From positions 630,976 through 694,975 of the forward strand of contig NW_003101680.1 in the NCBI RefSeq assembly GCF_000003855.2: a DNA stretch of 64,000 nt. The letters are read 5' to 3'. Source of the stretch: Blastomyces gilchristii SLH14081. Lineage: Eukaryota; Ascomycota; Eurotiomycetes; Onygenales; Ajellomycetaceae. Numbering within the stretch: the stretch's first letter is position 1; each line of letters starts with the position of its first letter. Shown here one piece after another: positions 44,889 through 55,999 of the stretch. A model generated the notes under the pieces. That model was not told the DNA's origin. It saw only the letters and a program-made list of their open reading frames with translations, and searched no databases. The translations under genes and the position numbers were made by a program.

Positions 44889-47870
44889 ATGGCAGCAAAT
44901 ACGCCAACACCAAACATGCACCCACAGAGAAAGAGGAAAGCTGAGGACGATGCTCGTCCGGGGACCAAAAGGCCTACACAGAAAAGAGCCTCGGCAGCAT
45001 GTCGTAGCTGTCGTGCTAGGAAAGTTCGCTGTGATGTTTTGCTAAAGAGCACACCCTGTACCAACTGCCGTCTGGATGGAGCCGAATGTATCATTGCAGA
45101 TAGCAAGAGGACAAAATTTGCCCGTACGGCGGATGGCACAACGCTCCTGATTGGAAATTCCCAAAAAGATGCCGGCAACAAAGATTGGAATGCAGCTGCG
45201 GTTGTGGCACCGAATAATGATCCCATTAACGCATCTGACCGTGGGAGCGTTGAACGAAGCAATGGTAGCTAGTGTTTCATATTTCGTCCATTCTTAACAT
45301 ATATATATCTTGCCCATCTCTAGTTTATGGGAAACTCTGGTATAAATAATATTGGAAACACAATTCCGCTGACTCTGCTTTTACACATTCAAGAATACGA
45401 CAGCAGCGACAACGAATTACAACAGAAATCTGCATCTGATCCAATCATCGCGCATGACATGATCTTATCAAACATGTTCTCCATCATGCATCAGCTTTTT
45501 GGCCCCGCCCCAGAGACCATTCATAAGCAGCCAGACATAGACCTTCCCCGATTTATCAAGCAACACTCCATGGAGCTCGAGTCCGATGATTTCAGCTACC
45601 TTCATAAGAAAGGGGCTTTTGAAATCCCCCATTTCGCGTTCCGAAACGAGCTTCTGAAGAGCTATGTGAACTATGTGCATGTATATATGCCTTTCCTTGA
45701 CCTTGAAGATTTCCTACAGACCATCTACGAGAATACCGGAAGGAAGCGGATAAGTTTATTGCTTTTTCAGGCCGTGATGTTTGCTGGAACCGCTTTTGTT
45801 GATATCAAACACCTACGCATGGCTGGCTATCAATCTAGAAGAGCAGCGCGGAAGGCATTCTTTCAGAGAGTAAGGGTAAGTTTGATTGTTTGGTGTGCCT
45901 AATATGAATCTAAGATTGAAGTTGACAATTTTGAAGGCACTCTATGACCTGGATTATGAAGAGGATCAAATCATCGTGATCCAGACATTAATGCTCATGA
46001 GCTATTGGTTCGAAACTCCGCACGACCAGAAGGACTGCTTTCACTGGATCGGCATCAGCCTGGCCCTATCCAGACTCAACGGCATGCACCTTGATATCAC
46101 AACTGCAGTGATGGATCCCAATACTAGACGAATGTGGAGGCGTACCTGGTGGATTTTATATAGCCGAGATAAGACTATTCCGCTTGGTATGAGGCGCCCT
46201 GCAAGACTCAGAGAGGATGACTATGACCTGGACATGGTCAGCCTCGATGATTTTGAACTCCAACCATTGCCAAACCACCTGCGGCAGATGATCGGAGGCA
46301 GCGAAACCCTAAGCAACCAGTCATATCAACAGGTTTTGGCACTCCTGTTTATTGAGAAGGTAAAACTGTGCCGCCATTTACATCAGGCACTTGCGTTGCA
46401 GTATCGTACTCCGGTCCACGACGTCGAGATGATGAGAGGTTCACGGATGGCTCTTATCCCAAAAACAGAGGCAACGGATATCGCGCAAATCAGGTATCAT
46501 GACGAGGGTCTAGACAAGTGGTTCGCGAACACCCCCAAGGAAACACGATATTCCCCACAATTCGCCTGCGAATTATCCGAAGCGGAGGAAGTCCTTCACC
46601 TTCATCGCAGTATGCTCAAATTACTCTACCTCGCTACACGCAGTACCCTACATCTCCCCCAAATAATACGAGCCCTCCCAAACAAATTACAACCCAGCGA
46701 ATTACACCAAGAATCCCTCGAAAAAGTCAGATGCACCGCCGCCGAAATAACCGCCATCGCACAGGACCTGCACCACTTAAACCTTACCCGCTACCTTCCC
46801 TCAAACGGCGCCACCCCGCTCCTCTCCGCCATCGCAGCGCATGTCATCGACCTCAGCTCCTCCGGCTCCGCGATAAACTTAACCAGCCTAAACAGCCTAC
46901 ACCAATGTCTGCAGACCATTCTCCGCCTCCGCGAAATCTACCCGGTCGCCGACTCCATCACTTACTCCATCGAAAAGATCATGCGGGACATGGGTGTTCA
47001 ACACTACCAACAGCAGCAACAGCAGCAATACTCGCATAACCCATCGCGACAACAGCGATGACGACCTTGACGACGCAGGGCCAGGCGGGAGGCGCGGTAA
47101 CCACACCGTCAGATTGCTATGACCTTGCCAGCGCAGGGATGGATTGCTACGGCCCCATGTCGTCGCCCAAGGCGTGTCCACCCAGTTTGAAGATTTTGGA
47201 TTCTATCGTTAGCCACCCGCGTGTGCGGGAGGGGAGCAGCAGCGTTTCTTCGTCTGCGTCTGAGAACGGGGGTGAGGCGGGCACCAGGGGTAGAGATGTG
47301 GGCGAGGATAAAGATGGGCGACCGGGTGAACACGGGAATGAGATGGGGGTGAAGAGTAAGATCGAGAACCGAAATGGCAATGGCAATGGCAATGGCAATG
47401 GCAATGGGGATGGGGATGATTTATGCACGCCTGTGTCCAGTCACAGCAACCCAAACGCCTACGCCCATGACACCACCAACACGGGCGTCTGCGGTTTCTC
47501 CATTGACCATATTGCACAGCGCCCGTTACAAAACCCAGCTGAACCCGAAATGGGCGCGGGCGCGGGAGCGGCCACTGCCACCGAATCCGAACCACCACCA
47601 CACGAGCTGGGCAATACACTACTCAGCGAGGATATGGACGAACAATCCATCGACACCATGCTGAAGGAGTTCGCAGGGAACTATAGCATATTTGAGATGG
47701 GCTATGCGATGGGCGAGGAGGATGGGGTGGGTATTGGTAGTTTACCTATTACGATCGATGATGGCGATCTACTAAATGGCAGCAGCAATTTCGTGGTCGA
47801 AAGGAAGGCTAATGATCCCGCCGTCTCTGATGGTGGTGGGTCAGAGCAGACTGTTCGGCTTTCGGTTTGA
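44889..47870 (+). CDS. Zn2Cys6 transcription factor, cutinase-factor (CTF1 beta-like) family
   Basis: N-terminal basic region, then a zinc cluster with Cys38, 41, 48, 57, 60 and 67 (spacing x2-x6-x8-x2-x6). A fungal-specific middle homology region follows, with RKAFFQRVR, SYWFETP, FHWIGISLALSRLNGMHLD, RRMWRRTWW and LGMRRPARLREDDYD. Exons: 44889-45264, 45394-45875 and 45937 onward. Intron 1 has a CTGAC branch site before aag at 45391-45393. Intron 2 is 45876-45936. Read straight through, the third exon stops at 47061 (660 aa). A 62-nt intron at 46994-47055 would join a further open frame to 47870 (909 aa) containing YDLASAGMDCYGP and an acidic C-terminus. The ATG sits in ACCACCATGG. Relatives activate cutinase, lipase and fatty-acid catabolism genes; the targets here are unknown. 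The start, zinc cluster and first two introns are confident; the C-terminus is not. Confidence 0.8.
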
Positions 47871-48297
47871 GATGGATATTTCCTTTCTTTATTTCCTGTT
47901 TTTATTTCTTATTGTGGTTTTTCGTATTCGACTCACCCGTGGATCCCGCATGAATGCATGCGTAATGTGATGATGAAATGAACATGACAATAAATTTATA
48001 GTTTCCTGCGTCTTCGTCTTCTTTTGCTTGTGAAAATAGTAATACAGAAACAAAGGCGAACTCACTACGTATGAATTGCTCAATTATTTGATAAAATTCT
48101 ATCCTACCCCTATCAAAGCGGTGACAGTTAGTCGACGATAAGTTTAAACTAGCCCCAGTCAAAACTAAGTACGTACACTGCATAATCTTCGTTATTTAAA
48201 TCATTTCGATTTCTTTTATATAGCTCTATATCTATCTAGCTCAACAAGGTGTAACCTACCATTAAACGGAAACAACTCAATGGCCATGATTGGAGGT

Positions 48298-48328
<31 letters not shown>

Positions 48329-48722
48329 TTTTCCTCTCTCTTCTGATGGAAAACCACCGCATGTCGATGTGAATGATCGAACAAAACACCTTAAGGGATA
48401 GTCGTGAAAATAGTACAGGGGCCTGCGTTCTTGTGTGGTACTAGTGGGAAAGAGCAGAAGTTGGGTTGAGCGGAATGTGGTATCAGCGACGAAAAAGAAA
48501 TAAAGAAAGAAAAAAAAAGGGGGGAAGAGGATATGCAATGATACAATGGTATATAGGGAGAAGTAAAAGGCAAGAAAAAACTGGACAAGGTAATACGCCA
48601 AAGAAAACCGAGTCAAAACACCTAATATTAATATATCGTAAAAAAAAAGAGAGAATAGAAAATGACAGAAGAGAAAAGAAAAAGAAAAACATGACAAGAA
48701 AAGCCCGGTATCCGACATTTCT
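47871..48722. other. Convergent intergenic region
   Basis: 850 bp between the ends of the regulator (plus) and the MFS gene (minus). It contains two long T runs (48300-48332), a G/A-rich stretch (48498-48530) and shared 3' UTR material. Antisense phenylalanine-rich open frames are low-complexity artefacts. No gene seen. Confidence 0.6.
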
Positions 48723-50708
48723 CTAAGCAACTGAAGCATCAAGCTTTTTCCCCTTCACACTCTTCCACTCAACACCAAGCGCTCCAATAATCCCTAGCGC
48801 CGACATCGCAACCGCGGCATACCATGTCTCCGTCAAGGCAGAGTTATACACCTCCTGCACGGCATCAAGGAATCGCTCCGGAATCACTCTCTGCAACGAC
48901 GTTGCACCTTCGCGTAATACGATGGTCGGATCGACCTCCGGCGCAGCGGAGACAATACCTGTGAAAAGCTTGTTGGTGAATATGTTCTGGGCGACGGAAA
49001 CGAAGAGGGCGCCGCCGAGGAGTTGGGAAAACATGGCCACGACGATGCCGATTGCAACGTCTTGGATGTCCAGGACCACTTGGGGGATGAGGATGGGGAG
49101 TTGGAATCCTATTCCAATGCCAAGGCCGTAGATGACTTGATAGCCGATCCATTTCGGGGAGCCGGTTTCGGTAGTAAAGGTTGTGAGCAATGCAGCGCCG
49201 ACGGTAGCGAGGACGGTAGATATGTAGAAGAATGGGGTGAAGTATCCCATCAACGAGATTGAGACGCCGCCAATAATCGAGCCGATCACGAGGCTAAGGA
49301 CCATGGGGATAGTCATAACGCCGGACTTGGTTGCGGAGGAGCCCTTGATCGCCTGGAACCATAGAGGGAGATAGAAGACGAGGATAAAGAAGGAGGAACC
49401 GAGGGTGAAAGCGAAGAAGCTGGCAAATCCCATGCTACGTTTTTTCACGATGCGAGGGGGAACGGTTGCGTTTTCTCCCTTCCAAATCTGGATGATGACG
49501 AACGCAATGATGAGGACACCGAAGAGAACGAAGAGGGCGATGATGCGGGCGTTGCTCCATGGGTACCTAGTGCCTCCCCACTGAAGCGCCAGAAGAAGGG
49601 AGACAATACCGGGCATGAAGGTTGCTGTTCCCCAGGGGTCCAGCTGTGCTAATTGGCCCTTCCAAGAATCTGGCTTCTTCAACGTCTGCTTCGGATGGGC
49701 AAGGAAAATGAAGATGGCGGCAATCGTGACGGCGCCGATGGGAAGGTTGATGTAGAAACACCATCGCCAGGAGACCTTATCCGTAAAAGCACCACCCATC
49801 AATGGTCCGGCTACAGAGGCAATACCGTACATACTGCTCAATACGCCATTGTCTATTTCAAATGCGATTAGAGTGGTTGACAAAAAAAAGAAAACACTAG
49901 GGAAGAGGGTAAATACGTACACATGGGACGTTTTTCCAATGCGACAGAGTAAGTGATGATAATCATAGCACCACTGAAAATGCCCGCTGAGCCAATTCCA
50001 GCAATGGCGCGGCCGACGATCAAGGCTTCCGAGTTAGGTGCAGCACCACAGACGACCGAACCGATCTCGAATATCAGAATTGCAGTCAAAAACACCCATT
50101 TGACTGGGTAGAAGGAGTAGAACTTCCCGAACATCAATTGAAAGGCGCAGGTTGTTAGTAAGTACGAGCTCCCGTACCAACCAACATCATCTAGAGCTTT
50201 AAAATGGTCCGTGATCTTGGGAATGGCGGTGGCGATAATCGTGTTGTCCTGGTACGGTGCACGAATTTTGTCAGTGGACTCAATAATACATCCCAAGTTG
50301 AATCCGAAGATGCGATTCTGGAAGGTTGGATTGAGAGAATATTTCGCGTACCAGTGCAACAAGGAGAACAGCAAGACACAAGCCGACGACAACAATTATG
50401 AGAGGAAACCCCGAGAGATAATTTGTCTCATTGCTGTTGTCATCTTTTGCGTTGCCATCTTTTGCGTTGTCGGTTGACACTTCTAATCCATCTGCTCCCT
50501 CTGGTATTCCGGAGAGCGTCTTCTCGTCTGCACCTGCTGTTGCCTGTGGCGTGGGAGCTTCATCGTGTGTGGAAGCATTGTCTTTCTCCGGCTCGATAAC
50601 AGAATCGGGATGGCTTGGTACTGCTGTGGAAGCAGAAGAAACTGGACCTACTTCCCCCGTCGCTTTAGCATCAGAGCTGCGGGAGAAAAGGGAGTTCAAA
50701 GATTTCAT
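48723..50708 (-). CDS. MFS multidrug transporter, 14-TM DHA2 type
   Basis: Predicted 604 aa from three exons: 50708-50352, 50248-49921 and 49852-48723. Intron 1 has donor gtacgc, a CTGAC branch site and acceptor ccag; intron 2 has donor gtacgt and acceptor atag. Both join in frame to give [18 protein letters not shown] and [18 protein letters not shown]. The first 100 residues are a Ser/Asp/Glu-rich cytosolic tail, and 14 membrane segments begin at about 101. DHA landmarks: [15 protein letters not shown] after TM1, [16 protein letters not shown] (motif C-like) and [25 protein letters not shown]. Drug/proton antiporters of this family export toxic compounds or metabolites across the plasma membrane; the substrate cannot be told. 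The upstream regulator converges with it, which does not suggest co-transcription. Confidence 0.9.
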
Positions 50709-51572
50709 AGTTTAGATATTCGAATGGGGATGCAGTAGTTCCCGCTGACCGCGGCTTTCTTCACGCTAAGTAGGATGTTAATGTAAAGGGCTGAGAAGAA
50801 TAGCGTGGGGATCGAGGTTCTTCTACGACAAACATCGTTCGGAAGGGACAGCAAAAAAAAAAGAATACGAGAAAGCGGGAGAGACGCAGATGGGCGTGGG
50901 ATCAGATTAAATATCTCTCGCAAAATTCTTGCATAAAATATCGAGCACGAAATGATCATGAACAAACAAAGGAGAAGAGAACAGAAAAAAACCTTTTCAA
51001 GCTGGTCCCCGTCCAGCTAGTTCAGGACAAGTCCACGAACTCGGGAGGCCAAAGATTGGCTAAGATGAGAACAATTCGGCGTACGGGTAGATTTTTTTCC
51101 CGTTGAAAGCAGTGTGGGCATAGTTAATCCTTGGTTTTCAGGGTCAGGCAGGCAGCATACGCAGTATAATTGTATTTTTGACGTTGTTGCAGAATCTCCA
51201 TCTGTTTGGTTTGAACCTGACAGATTCCGGACTTTTTTGAGCTCTTTCCAGCAGCCACAGCCGCGAATAGCCAATAATATGCCCAATGCCGCCCGCTGCG
51301 CCTTTCACCGTCATTTCATTTACCCTAAAGTGGTTAGTTAGCATTTCCAGCCCAAACGCTGGAAAACTCATGGCTGTCTCTGAAGTTTATGGCCCGAAAC
51401 GTCCCGTTCCATTATTATTATTATTATTGCCCACACGGAAGTTGTAGTTACATGAGATGTCGGGGAATCGGTCCTTGGGCGTTCCAGTGTGTGCAAAATT
51501 ACCGTGCTCATCTTTGCAGTCGTGATCAGAAACGGAGACGGCAGAAGGCTTATGTGCCCCGGCCGAACCTAG

Positions 51573-51581
51573 TACGGAGTA
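51573..51581. repeat. Intergenic motif TACGGAGTA
   Basis: Half of the palindrome at 51792-51807; other half sites lie at 52041, 57607 and 63229. Confidence 0.45.
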
Positions 51582-51791
51582 GTTGAGATTGACATAGTTG
51601 TTCTCTGGGTTTGTCCTTGGGTCGCATCAAAGATTTCTGGACAATATAATTGGTGATTCCTTCACTGGCGACTCAATTAACATCTCGTATTCCGCGTGTC
51701 GAGCTGTGGCTTGAAGTCTGGAAGCGAGAACGTGGTTCAGGCCCGAAATTACGTCTTAGCGCCCTCCTTTAGTCACGTTTTGATTCGATCA

Positions 51792-51807
51792 TACGGAGTA
51801 CTCCGTA
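51792..51807. repeat. Perfect 16-bp palindrome TACGGAGTACTCCGTA
   Basis: The full palindromic form of a motif whose halves recur in intergenic DNA of the gene-rich half. It contains CGG and CCG triplets separated by AGTACT, so a Zn2Cys6-type site is conceivable. It could equally be a dispersed structural repeat. Confidence 0.55.
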
Positions 51808-52040
51808 CATAGCTAAACGAATACCTACTCAAGGCGTTCCAGGGTTTGCTATGCAATTGGGACGTTGCACAACGACGACAGGCCGTCATCAGTCTCGTCA
51901 AAAAGGGCCCTTGGAACGCAGCCGCGGAGTTTCAGCAATCCGCCTGACTGACTCTGGCAAGACTAGTTATACGGGTTCTGCTGTAGTAGTAGTAGTAGGA
52001 GGAGTATAAGAAGTATATAGTATGGAGTATAAGAGTAGTA

Positions 52041-52049
52041 TACTCCGTA
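52041..52049. repeat. Intergenic motif TACTCCGTA
   Basis: Reverse-complement half site of the 16-bp palindrome, next to a related tatggagtat at 52021-52030. Confidence 0.45.
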
Positions 52050-53417
52050 TAGGTTAGGTATATAGGAGACATTCTGCTGAGGTTGAGATAGGATTTCGCA
52101 CTTTCCCTTGTTGGCGGCTTGTGGCGGTGGGGAGGGGCAATTCCTGGGGCTTAGTAATCCCGGGGACTTGAGCCTCCGAGCCTCCGCGCTGCCGGATCAA
52201 ACAAACATCGTCAACCCGATGCGATGCTCAGCGGGTTGGAAAGGGAATAGTTATACGCTGTACATTATCCGTACATCTATCTTATCTATCTTATTATTAT
52301 TATAATTCTTGACTAACTCTTGGTCTGGCTGACCAGGCCGCCGAGAATAGCTTTGCATCCGCTTCCGAGTCATCATTCCTCCCTCCCCTCCTCAGGAGGG
52401 CGATCCATAGGACTTCTTGCCGCCCCATGCCCCTCGTAAGAACCTTATATAGTTCCCGCTCTCGTGCTTCGGAATGACCAGGAGGGCAAGGGGAATTGTG
52501 CAGCCCTCCTTATCCTTCCTGGATGCTATCGAAGGGCGGGGTTCTATGTCATCTCCTAAACAATCAGCGCGTTCCTTGACAGGATCAGATTTGGAAAGAT
52601 ATGATATGATGCTCACAACTCTCCTTCACATGCAACACTCTCATGACTTATCTCCACACTCCACACAGCGCCCCGAAATATCCTAGCCTCGTCCGCCTCT
52701 CTACTGGGTACTCCGAACTGCCTCTTGAGTTGCCGGAACCTTTATCAATTAGTGCCGCCTCCAAGTTGTTGTGAGAGCAAAGCCTCTCGGACATTCGCTG
52801 CGGGAGGTGTGTCATAGCATAGGAGAGAGATACTACCGCCCCTCCTCTGTAGCCTTAGACCTATCGGAGAAGATTGTCTCACTTTTCCGTAAAATAAAAC
52901 CAGACCAAATCATAACACTGCTGCCTCCGTATGTAACAGCTGGCTAACGTGGTATATAGTTTTTCCTATTCAACCTATATTCTCTTGTTAAACGGTTGAT
53001 TATTAATATCTTCAAATTCCCCAATAGCAATCCCATGCGCAGTACAGTACTGACTCAAGAAAGGTTGTACTTCGCGTAGCACTGTTAATCCAATATGTAG
53101 CCCCACCAAAATGGAATGGGATGGAATGGAATTCACTGGCTAATATTGTGTCCCTGACGGCGCATATATTAATTATTATTGAAAACTGAGTGCAGATATT
53201 TTGGATTCCTTATGTGAAAATGTACCAGCCGAATAATGCCAGACCATAGCAGCAAAAATACATCAAACCATTTGATCTCCAGAATCGATCTATAGATATT
53301 CCTGCACCAAGATGGATACCTGAACCCACTCAGCCAAAGGAACGAGCACCCACCTAAACCCCACACGCCCAAGAATTAATCCGAAAATATAAAGAGAAAA
53401 CAAGCCCGAACCCCGGG

Positions 53418-54188
53418 TCACGAAACAGCAGACCTCAAAACCCTCGCCGCCAACTCACTTAATAGCCTCGCCTTATCCTCACCAGGCAACGCCTGAAAAA
53501 CCTCATAAACACTCTTCCCCCTCGCATCCCTCACCGCCCCCAGTCGATTACCCGCAACAGCACCCGCCACCGCACCCGCCAAATTCGCAACAATAAACCC
53601 CAACGCCGCCCCGCTCAATCCACCCACAATCGCCCAGAACCGACCCGTCGGCCTCGTCCCGCCATGCACAGCGTCGTCTTCCGACAACCCTTCCTCGCGC
53701 AGCATTTCCTCGAATATAGAGCCGAATTGGTCCGAGGCGAAGGAATCGGACCCTGTTTCCGGGCCCGATGAGAAAGCGGGTGGTGAAGGGGTGCGGGGTT
53801 TCCTTTGTTGTTGTTGTTGGCGGCTGCGCCCGTTGTCATATTGGCGTCGGCGGGTGGGGTCGGAGAGGACGTAGTAGGCTTCGTTTACTTTTTTGAAGGT
53901 CTCTTCGCGCGCAGGGCGTTCGGGGGAGGTGGTGGGGACGCGGTCTGGGTGGGATTTTAGTGCGGCGCTGGAGGATGATGATTTGGTTTTGTTGGTTAGT
54001 AGAGGTCGTTTGATTATCGGGAAGGTGAATTTTCGGAGGGAAGGATTGTTCTTTGCTGACCGTTTATATGCGAAGCGGATCTGGTGCTCCGTGGCTGATG
54101 GGTCTATTTCGAGGATCTTATCTTCAACAACAAGGGTTTGGTAAGTAACAAGTACACACGGTGAGACCTGTAGAGGAGGCTTCGACAT
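53418..54188 (-). CDS. Small J-domain protein with C-terminal glycine-zipper segment
   Basis: 225 aa, exons 54188-54061 and 53967-53418. The 93-nt intron has donor gtcagc, branch site TACTAAC and acceptor ccag, and restores an uninterrupted J domain: YKR-AALKSHPDRV with the HPD triad at residues 49-51, followed by KVNEAYYVLSDPTRRRQYD. The intron lies just before HPD. Start ATG 54188 (MSKPPLQ) was chosen because the only upstream in-frame alternative is TTG. After a Gln run (about 95-100) and a disordered linker, residues 156-186 form a Gly/Ala-rich hydrophobic segment resembling glycine zippers, then a short amphipathic C-terminus. J proteins stimulate Hsp70; the C-terminal segment suggests a membrane or inner mitochondrial partner, which is inference. 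No specific orthologue is named. Confidence 0.85.
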   Translation of the reverse strand: MSKPPLQVSPCVLVTYQTLVVEDKILEIDPSATEHQIRFAYKRSAKNNPSLRKFTFPIIKRPLLTNKTKSSSSSAALKSHPDRVPTTSPERPAREETFKKVNEAYYVLSDPTRRRQYDNGRSRQQQQQRKPRTPSPPAFSSGPETGSDSFASDQFGSIFEEMLREEGLSEDDAVHGGTRPTGRFWAIVGGLSGAALGFIVANLAGAVAGAVAGNRLGAVRDARGKSVYEVFQALPGEDKARLLSELAARVLRSAVS

Positions 54189-54212
54189 AATTAAATAAAA
54201 CCAAACATACAA

Positions 54213-55103
54213 TAATCTACACCGGTGTCTATTTTATATCTCCCATTAGCCTCTAGATTGTACAGAGTAAACAGCTGAGCTAGATATGTTCTTACCGCCC
54301 ATGATTTTCTGTTCATGCGGCGCTCGATGTCTTTCGATGACAGGTAAAACAGCTTCAAATGAACGAGAATGGAAAATACAAGCGATAAGAGTGCATATAT
54401 GTAGATGTAGAATAGATGGATCCTGCAATGTCAAGTCGCATGGAACTTTTAGTAGATATGGCCCTCCTACAGTTAGTTGTTTATAGTCAGGTTTAAAACG
54501 TCAAAATGATGACATGGGATGCGCAAAAGCATAGTTGCAGATTATGTAATGAGCATGTTAAACTAAACATTGACTTAACTACGCTGTAACAGTGTGGTTA
54601 ACTTTCAATGTTAGTTAAAGTTAACTAACGACCCAGATACAGATTATTTAAGGCACTAAAGTTCATGACATGACTTTGCATCAAATGGTGTGAAAACATT
54701 GTATGAACAGATCAACTGCAGTGGTAGTGGAGTGGATCATATCAACTTGCCCTAAACACTTCTGTGCTTGTCGAACTTGATTTCTGCGTAGTTCTCCAGA
54801 AACTCATCGGGGATCTGGTTTATGAGGAGCTGTCTGCGGTCTGGCATTTATGTCTTAGAGGATGATAAACTGGGCGTATAGGCCCCAAGGAGCCCAGCGA
54901 GGAACAGATGAAAAGAGGAAACAAACCGAAAAGAATATCGGCCACAAAGGGAAGTTTGAGTCCAAACAACAATGGTATAGGATAACTTAAGTCCTTGCGT
55001 GCGAATTAAAACGGGGGCTTAGTGCAGAATTGCGGAAAATGAAAGAAGTTAATTCATGTTCGAGTTTGGAAACGAGGAGATGTTTTAAAAAAAAAGGCAA
55101 TAG
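54213..55103. other. Intergenic region with no clear gene
   Basis: About 890 bp, promoter side of the J-domain gene. A 31-codon ATG-started minus-strand stretch (about 54757-54852, beginning MPDRRQLLINQ) reads like the end or exon of a protein, but neither splice sites nor a partner exon could be fixed. Otherwise nothing recognised. Confidence 0.45.
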
Positions 55104-55882
55104 TCACCGCCGCCTTTCCCTCCATCTCCTGAAGATATTCAATGACTTGTCTTCGCTTTTCCATTTCTCCTCTGAGCTGCTGTCTTCATGTATCTCTTTA
55201 GGAGCCGACAGCGCTGAACTCCGTGCTGTTAACTGGGTTTCAACTGAACCACCTGTAGAAGAGCTAAGCTGTCTCTTTGCCTTCCTCACCACGCTCGACA
55301 GCTTTTCCATCTTTCTTCAGCCTAGCAATGACAAATGCCCAAATACCACCGCTCCATTCTCCTCAAGCTTTGCCAAATTAACCGAGTTTGAGCCACTCGG
55401 TCTAATGTTCGTGCACAATTTCTTCGACCCAAGGAACTGTACCGGGACAAAATGTCAGTTCCCATCTGCTACCTTGCTCCTCAGGCACTCACATGGCTTG
55501 AATGGTTGACATGACGTGGCCCATGTGATCTTGCTTGGGATCTCGCCGACGCCCAAGCCTGGTTCGATCCTCTGTAGCTGTTTTTCGTACAACATCTTGA
55601 GGGTGGAACAGAAGTGGCCACATAGTCCATGCCCGCGGGGATAGACTTCCAACGACTGCAGACAGTGTCGGGGTTGTCGGGCCGAATAAGGTCGCCGAAG
55701 CCGTTGCCGACAATTGTGGTAACCCCAATAGAAGGTATCAAATCCTCCCACCCATGACCCCACGAGTGTAGATGCTTGATGTGAGTGTGGATGGTGCCGA
55801 GCGGTGTAATGACATCTAGGATATCGAATCCAACCCTACCTTTACGGCCAAGATCTAGAGACTGGGGGATCTTTAATGCCAT
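55104..55882 (-). pseudogene. Decayed gene of unknown family
   Basis: Minus-strand sequence reads as one coherent protein broken by a frameshift and two TGA codons. From ATG 55882 it gives GRVGFDILDVITPLGTIHTH, GWGHGWEDL-like sequence and GVTTIVGNGFGDLIRPD, ending near SIPAGMDYVATSVP. The frame then shifts at about 55600-55620 and continues as LKMLYEKQLQR. It is interrupted by TGA at 55455-55457 and 55317-55319, both where Trp (TGG) is plausible, and ends in a charged tail (RRWRERRR). The sense of the sequence across the breaks argues for a real former gene. I do not recognise the family. It lies directly downstream of the NLR pseudogene in the same orientation and might once have been its C-terminal part. 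Confidence 0.5.
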
Positions 55883-55999
55883 CCTCTGAAGCCACTTTCA
55901 CCTGCCTATCAACTAGGATCTCCATTGTGTGTAGTATCTTCTTCACTCGCTCCTCAAGGGTCGAGTATTTTATCACCTGTTTCCAGTCATGTTTAGGGT

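Larger units (their letters stand above)
50709..53417. other. Long intergenic region (2.7 kb) with palindromic motifs
   Basis: It holds the promoter and 5' UTR of the MFS gene at its left side and the 3' region of the J-domain gene at its right. Features seen: an ATT microsatellite (51411-51428), a TAG microsatellite (51980-51998), the palindrome TACGGAGTACTCCGTA (51792-51807), and half sites at 51573-51581 and 52041-52049. Open frames of 60-89 codons lack homology cues. No gene called. Confidence 0.6.

Noticed and set aside
46518..47664. Long ORFs overlapping the regulator in other frames, including a Met-Ala repeat frame
   Set aside because: They are shadows of the regulator exons and its hexanucleotide repeat.
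48236..48742. Phe/Ser/Leu-rich minus-strand ORFs after the MFS gene
   Set aside because: They arise from poly-A and poly-G tracts of the shared 3' region and have no domain.
44889..50708. A secondary metabolite cluster (regulator plus MFS pump)
   Set aside because: No polyketide synthase, peptide synthetase, terpene cyclase or tailoring enzyme is present. The regulator and pump are convergent neighbours only.
55030..55509. A 159-codon plus-strand ORF
   Set aside because: The opposite strand gives a more coherent protein reading (55104-55882). The plus frame has no recognizable features.
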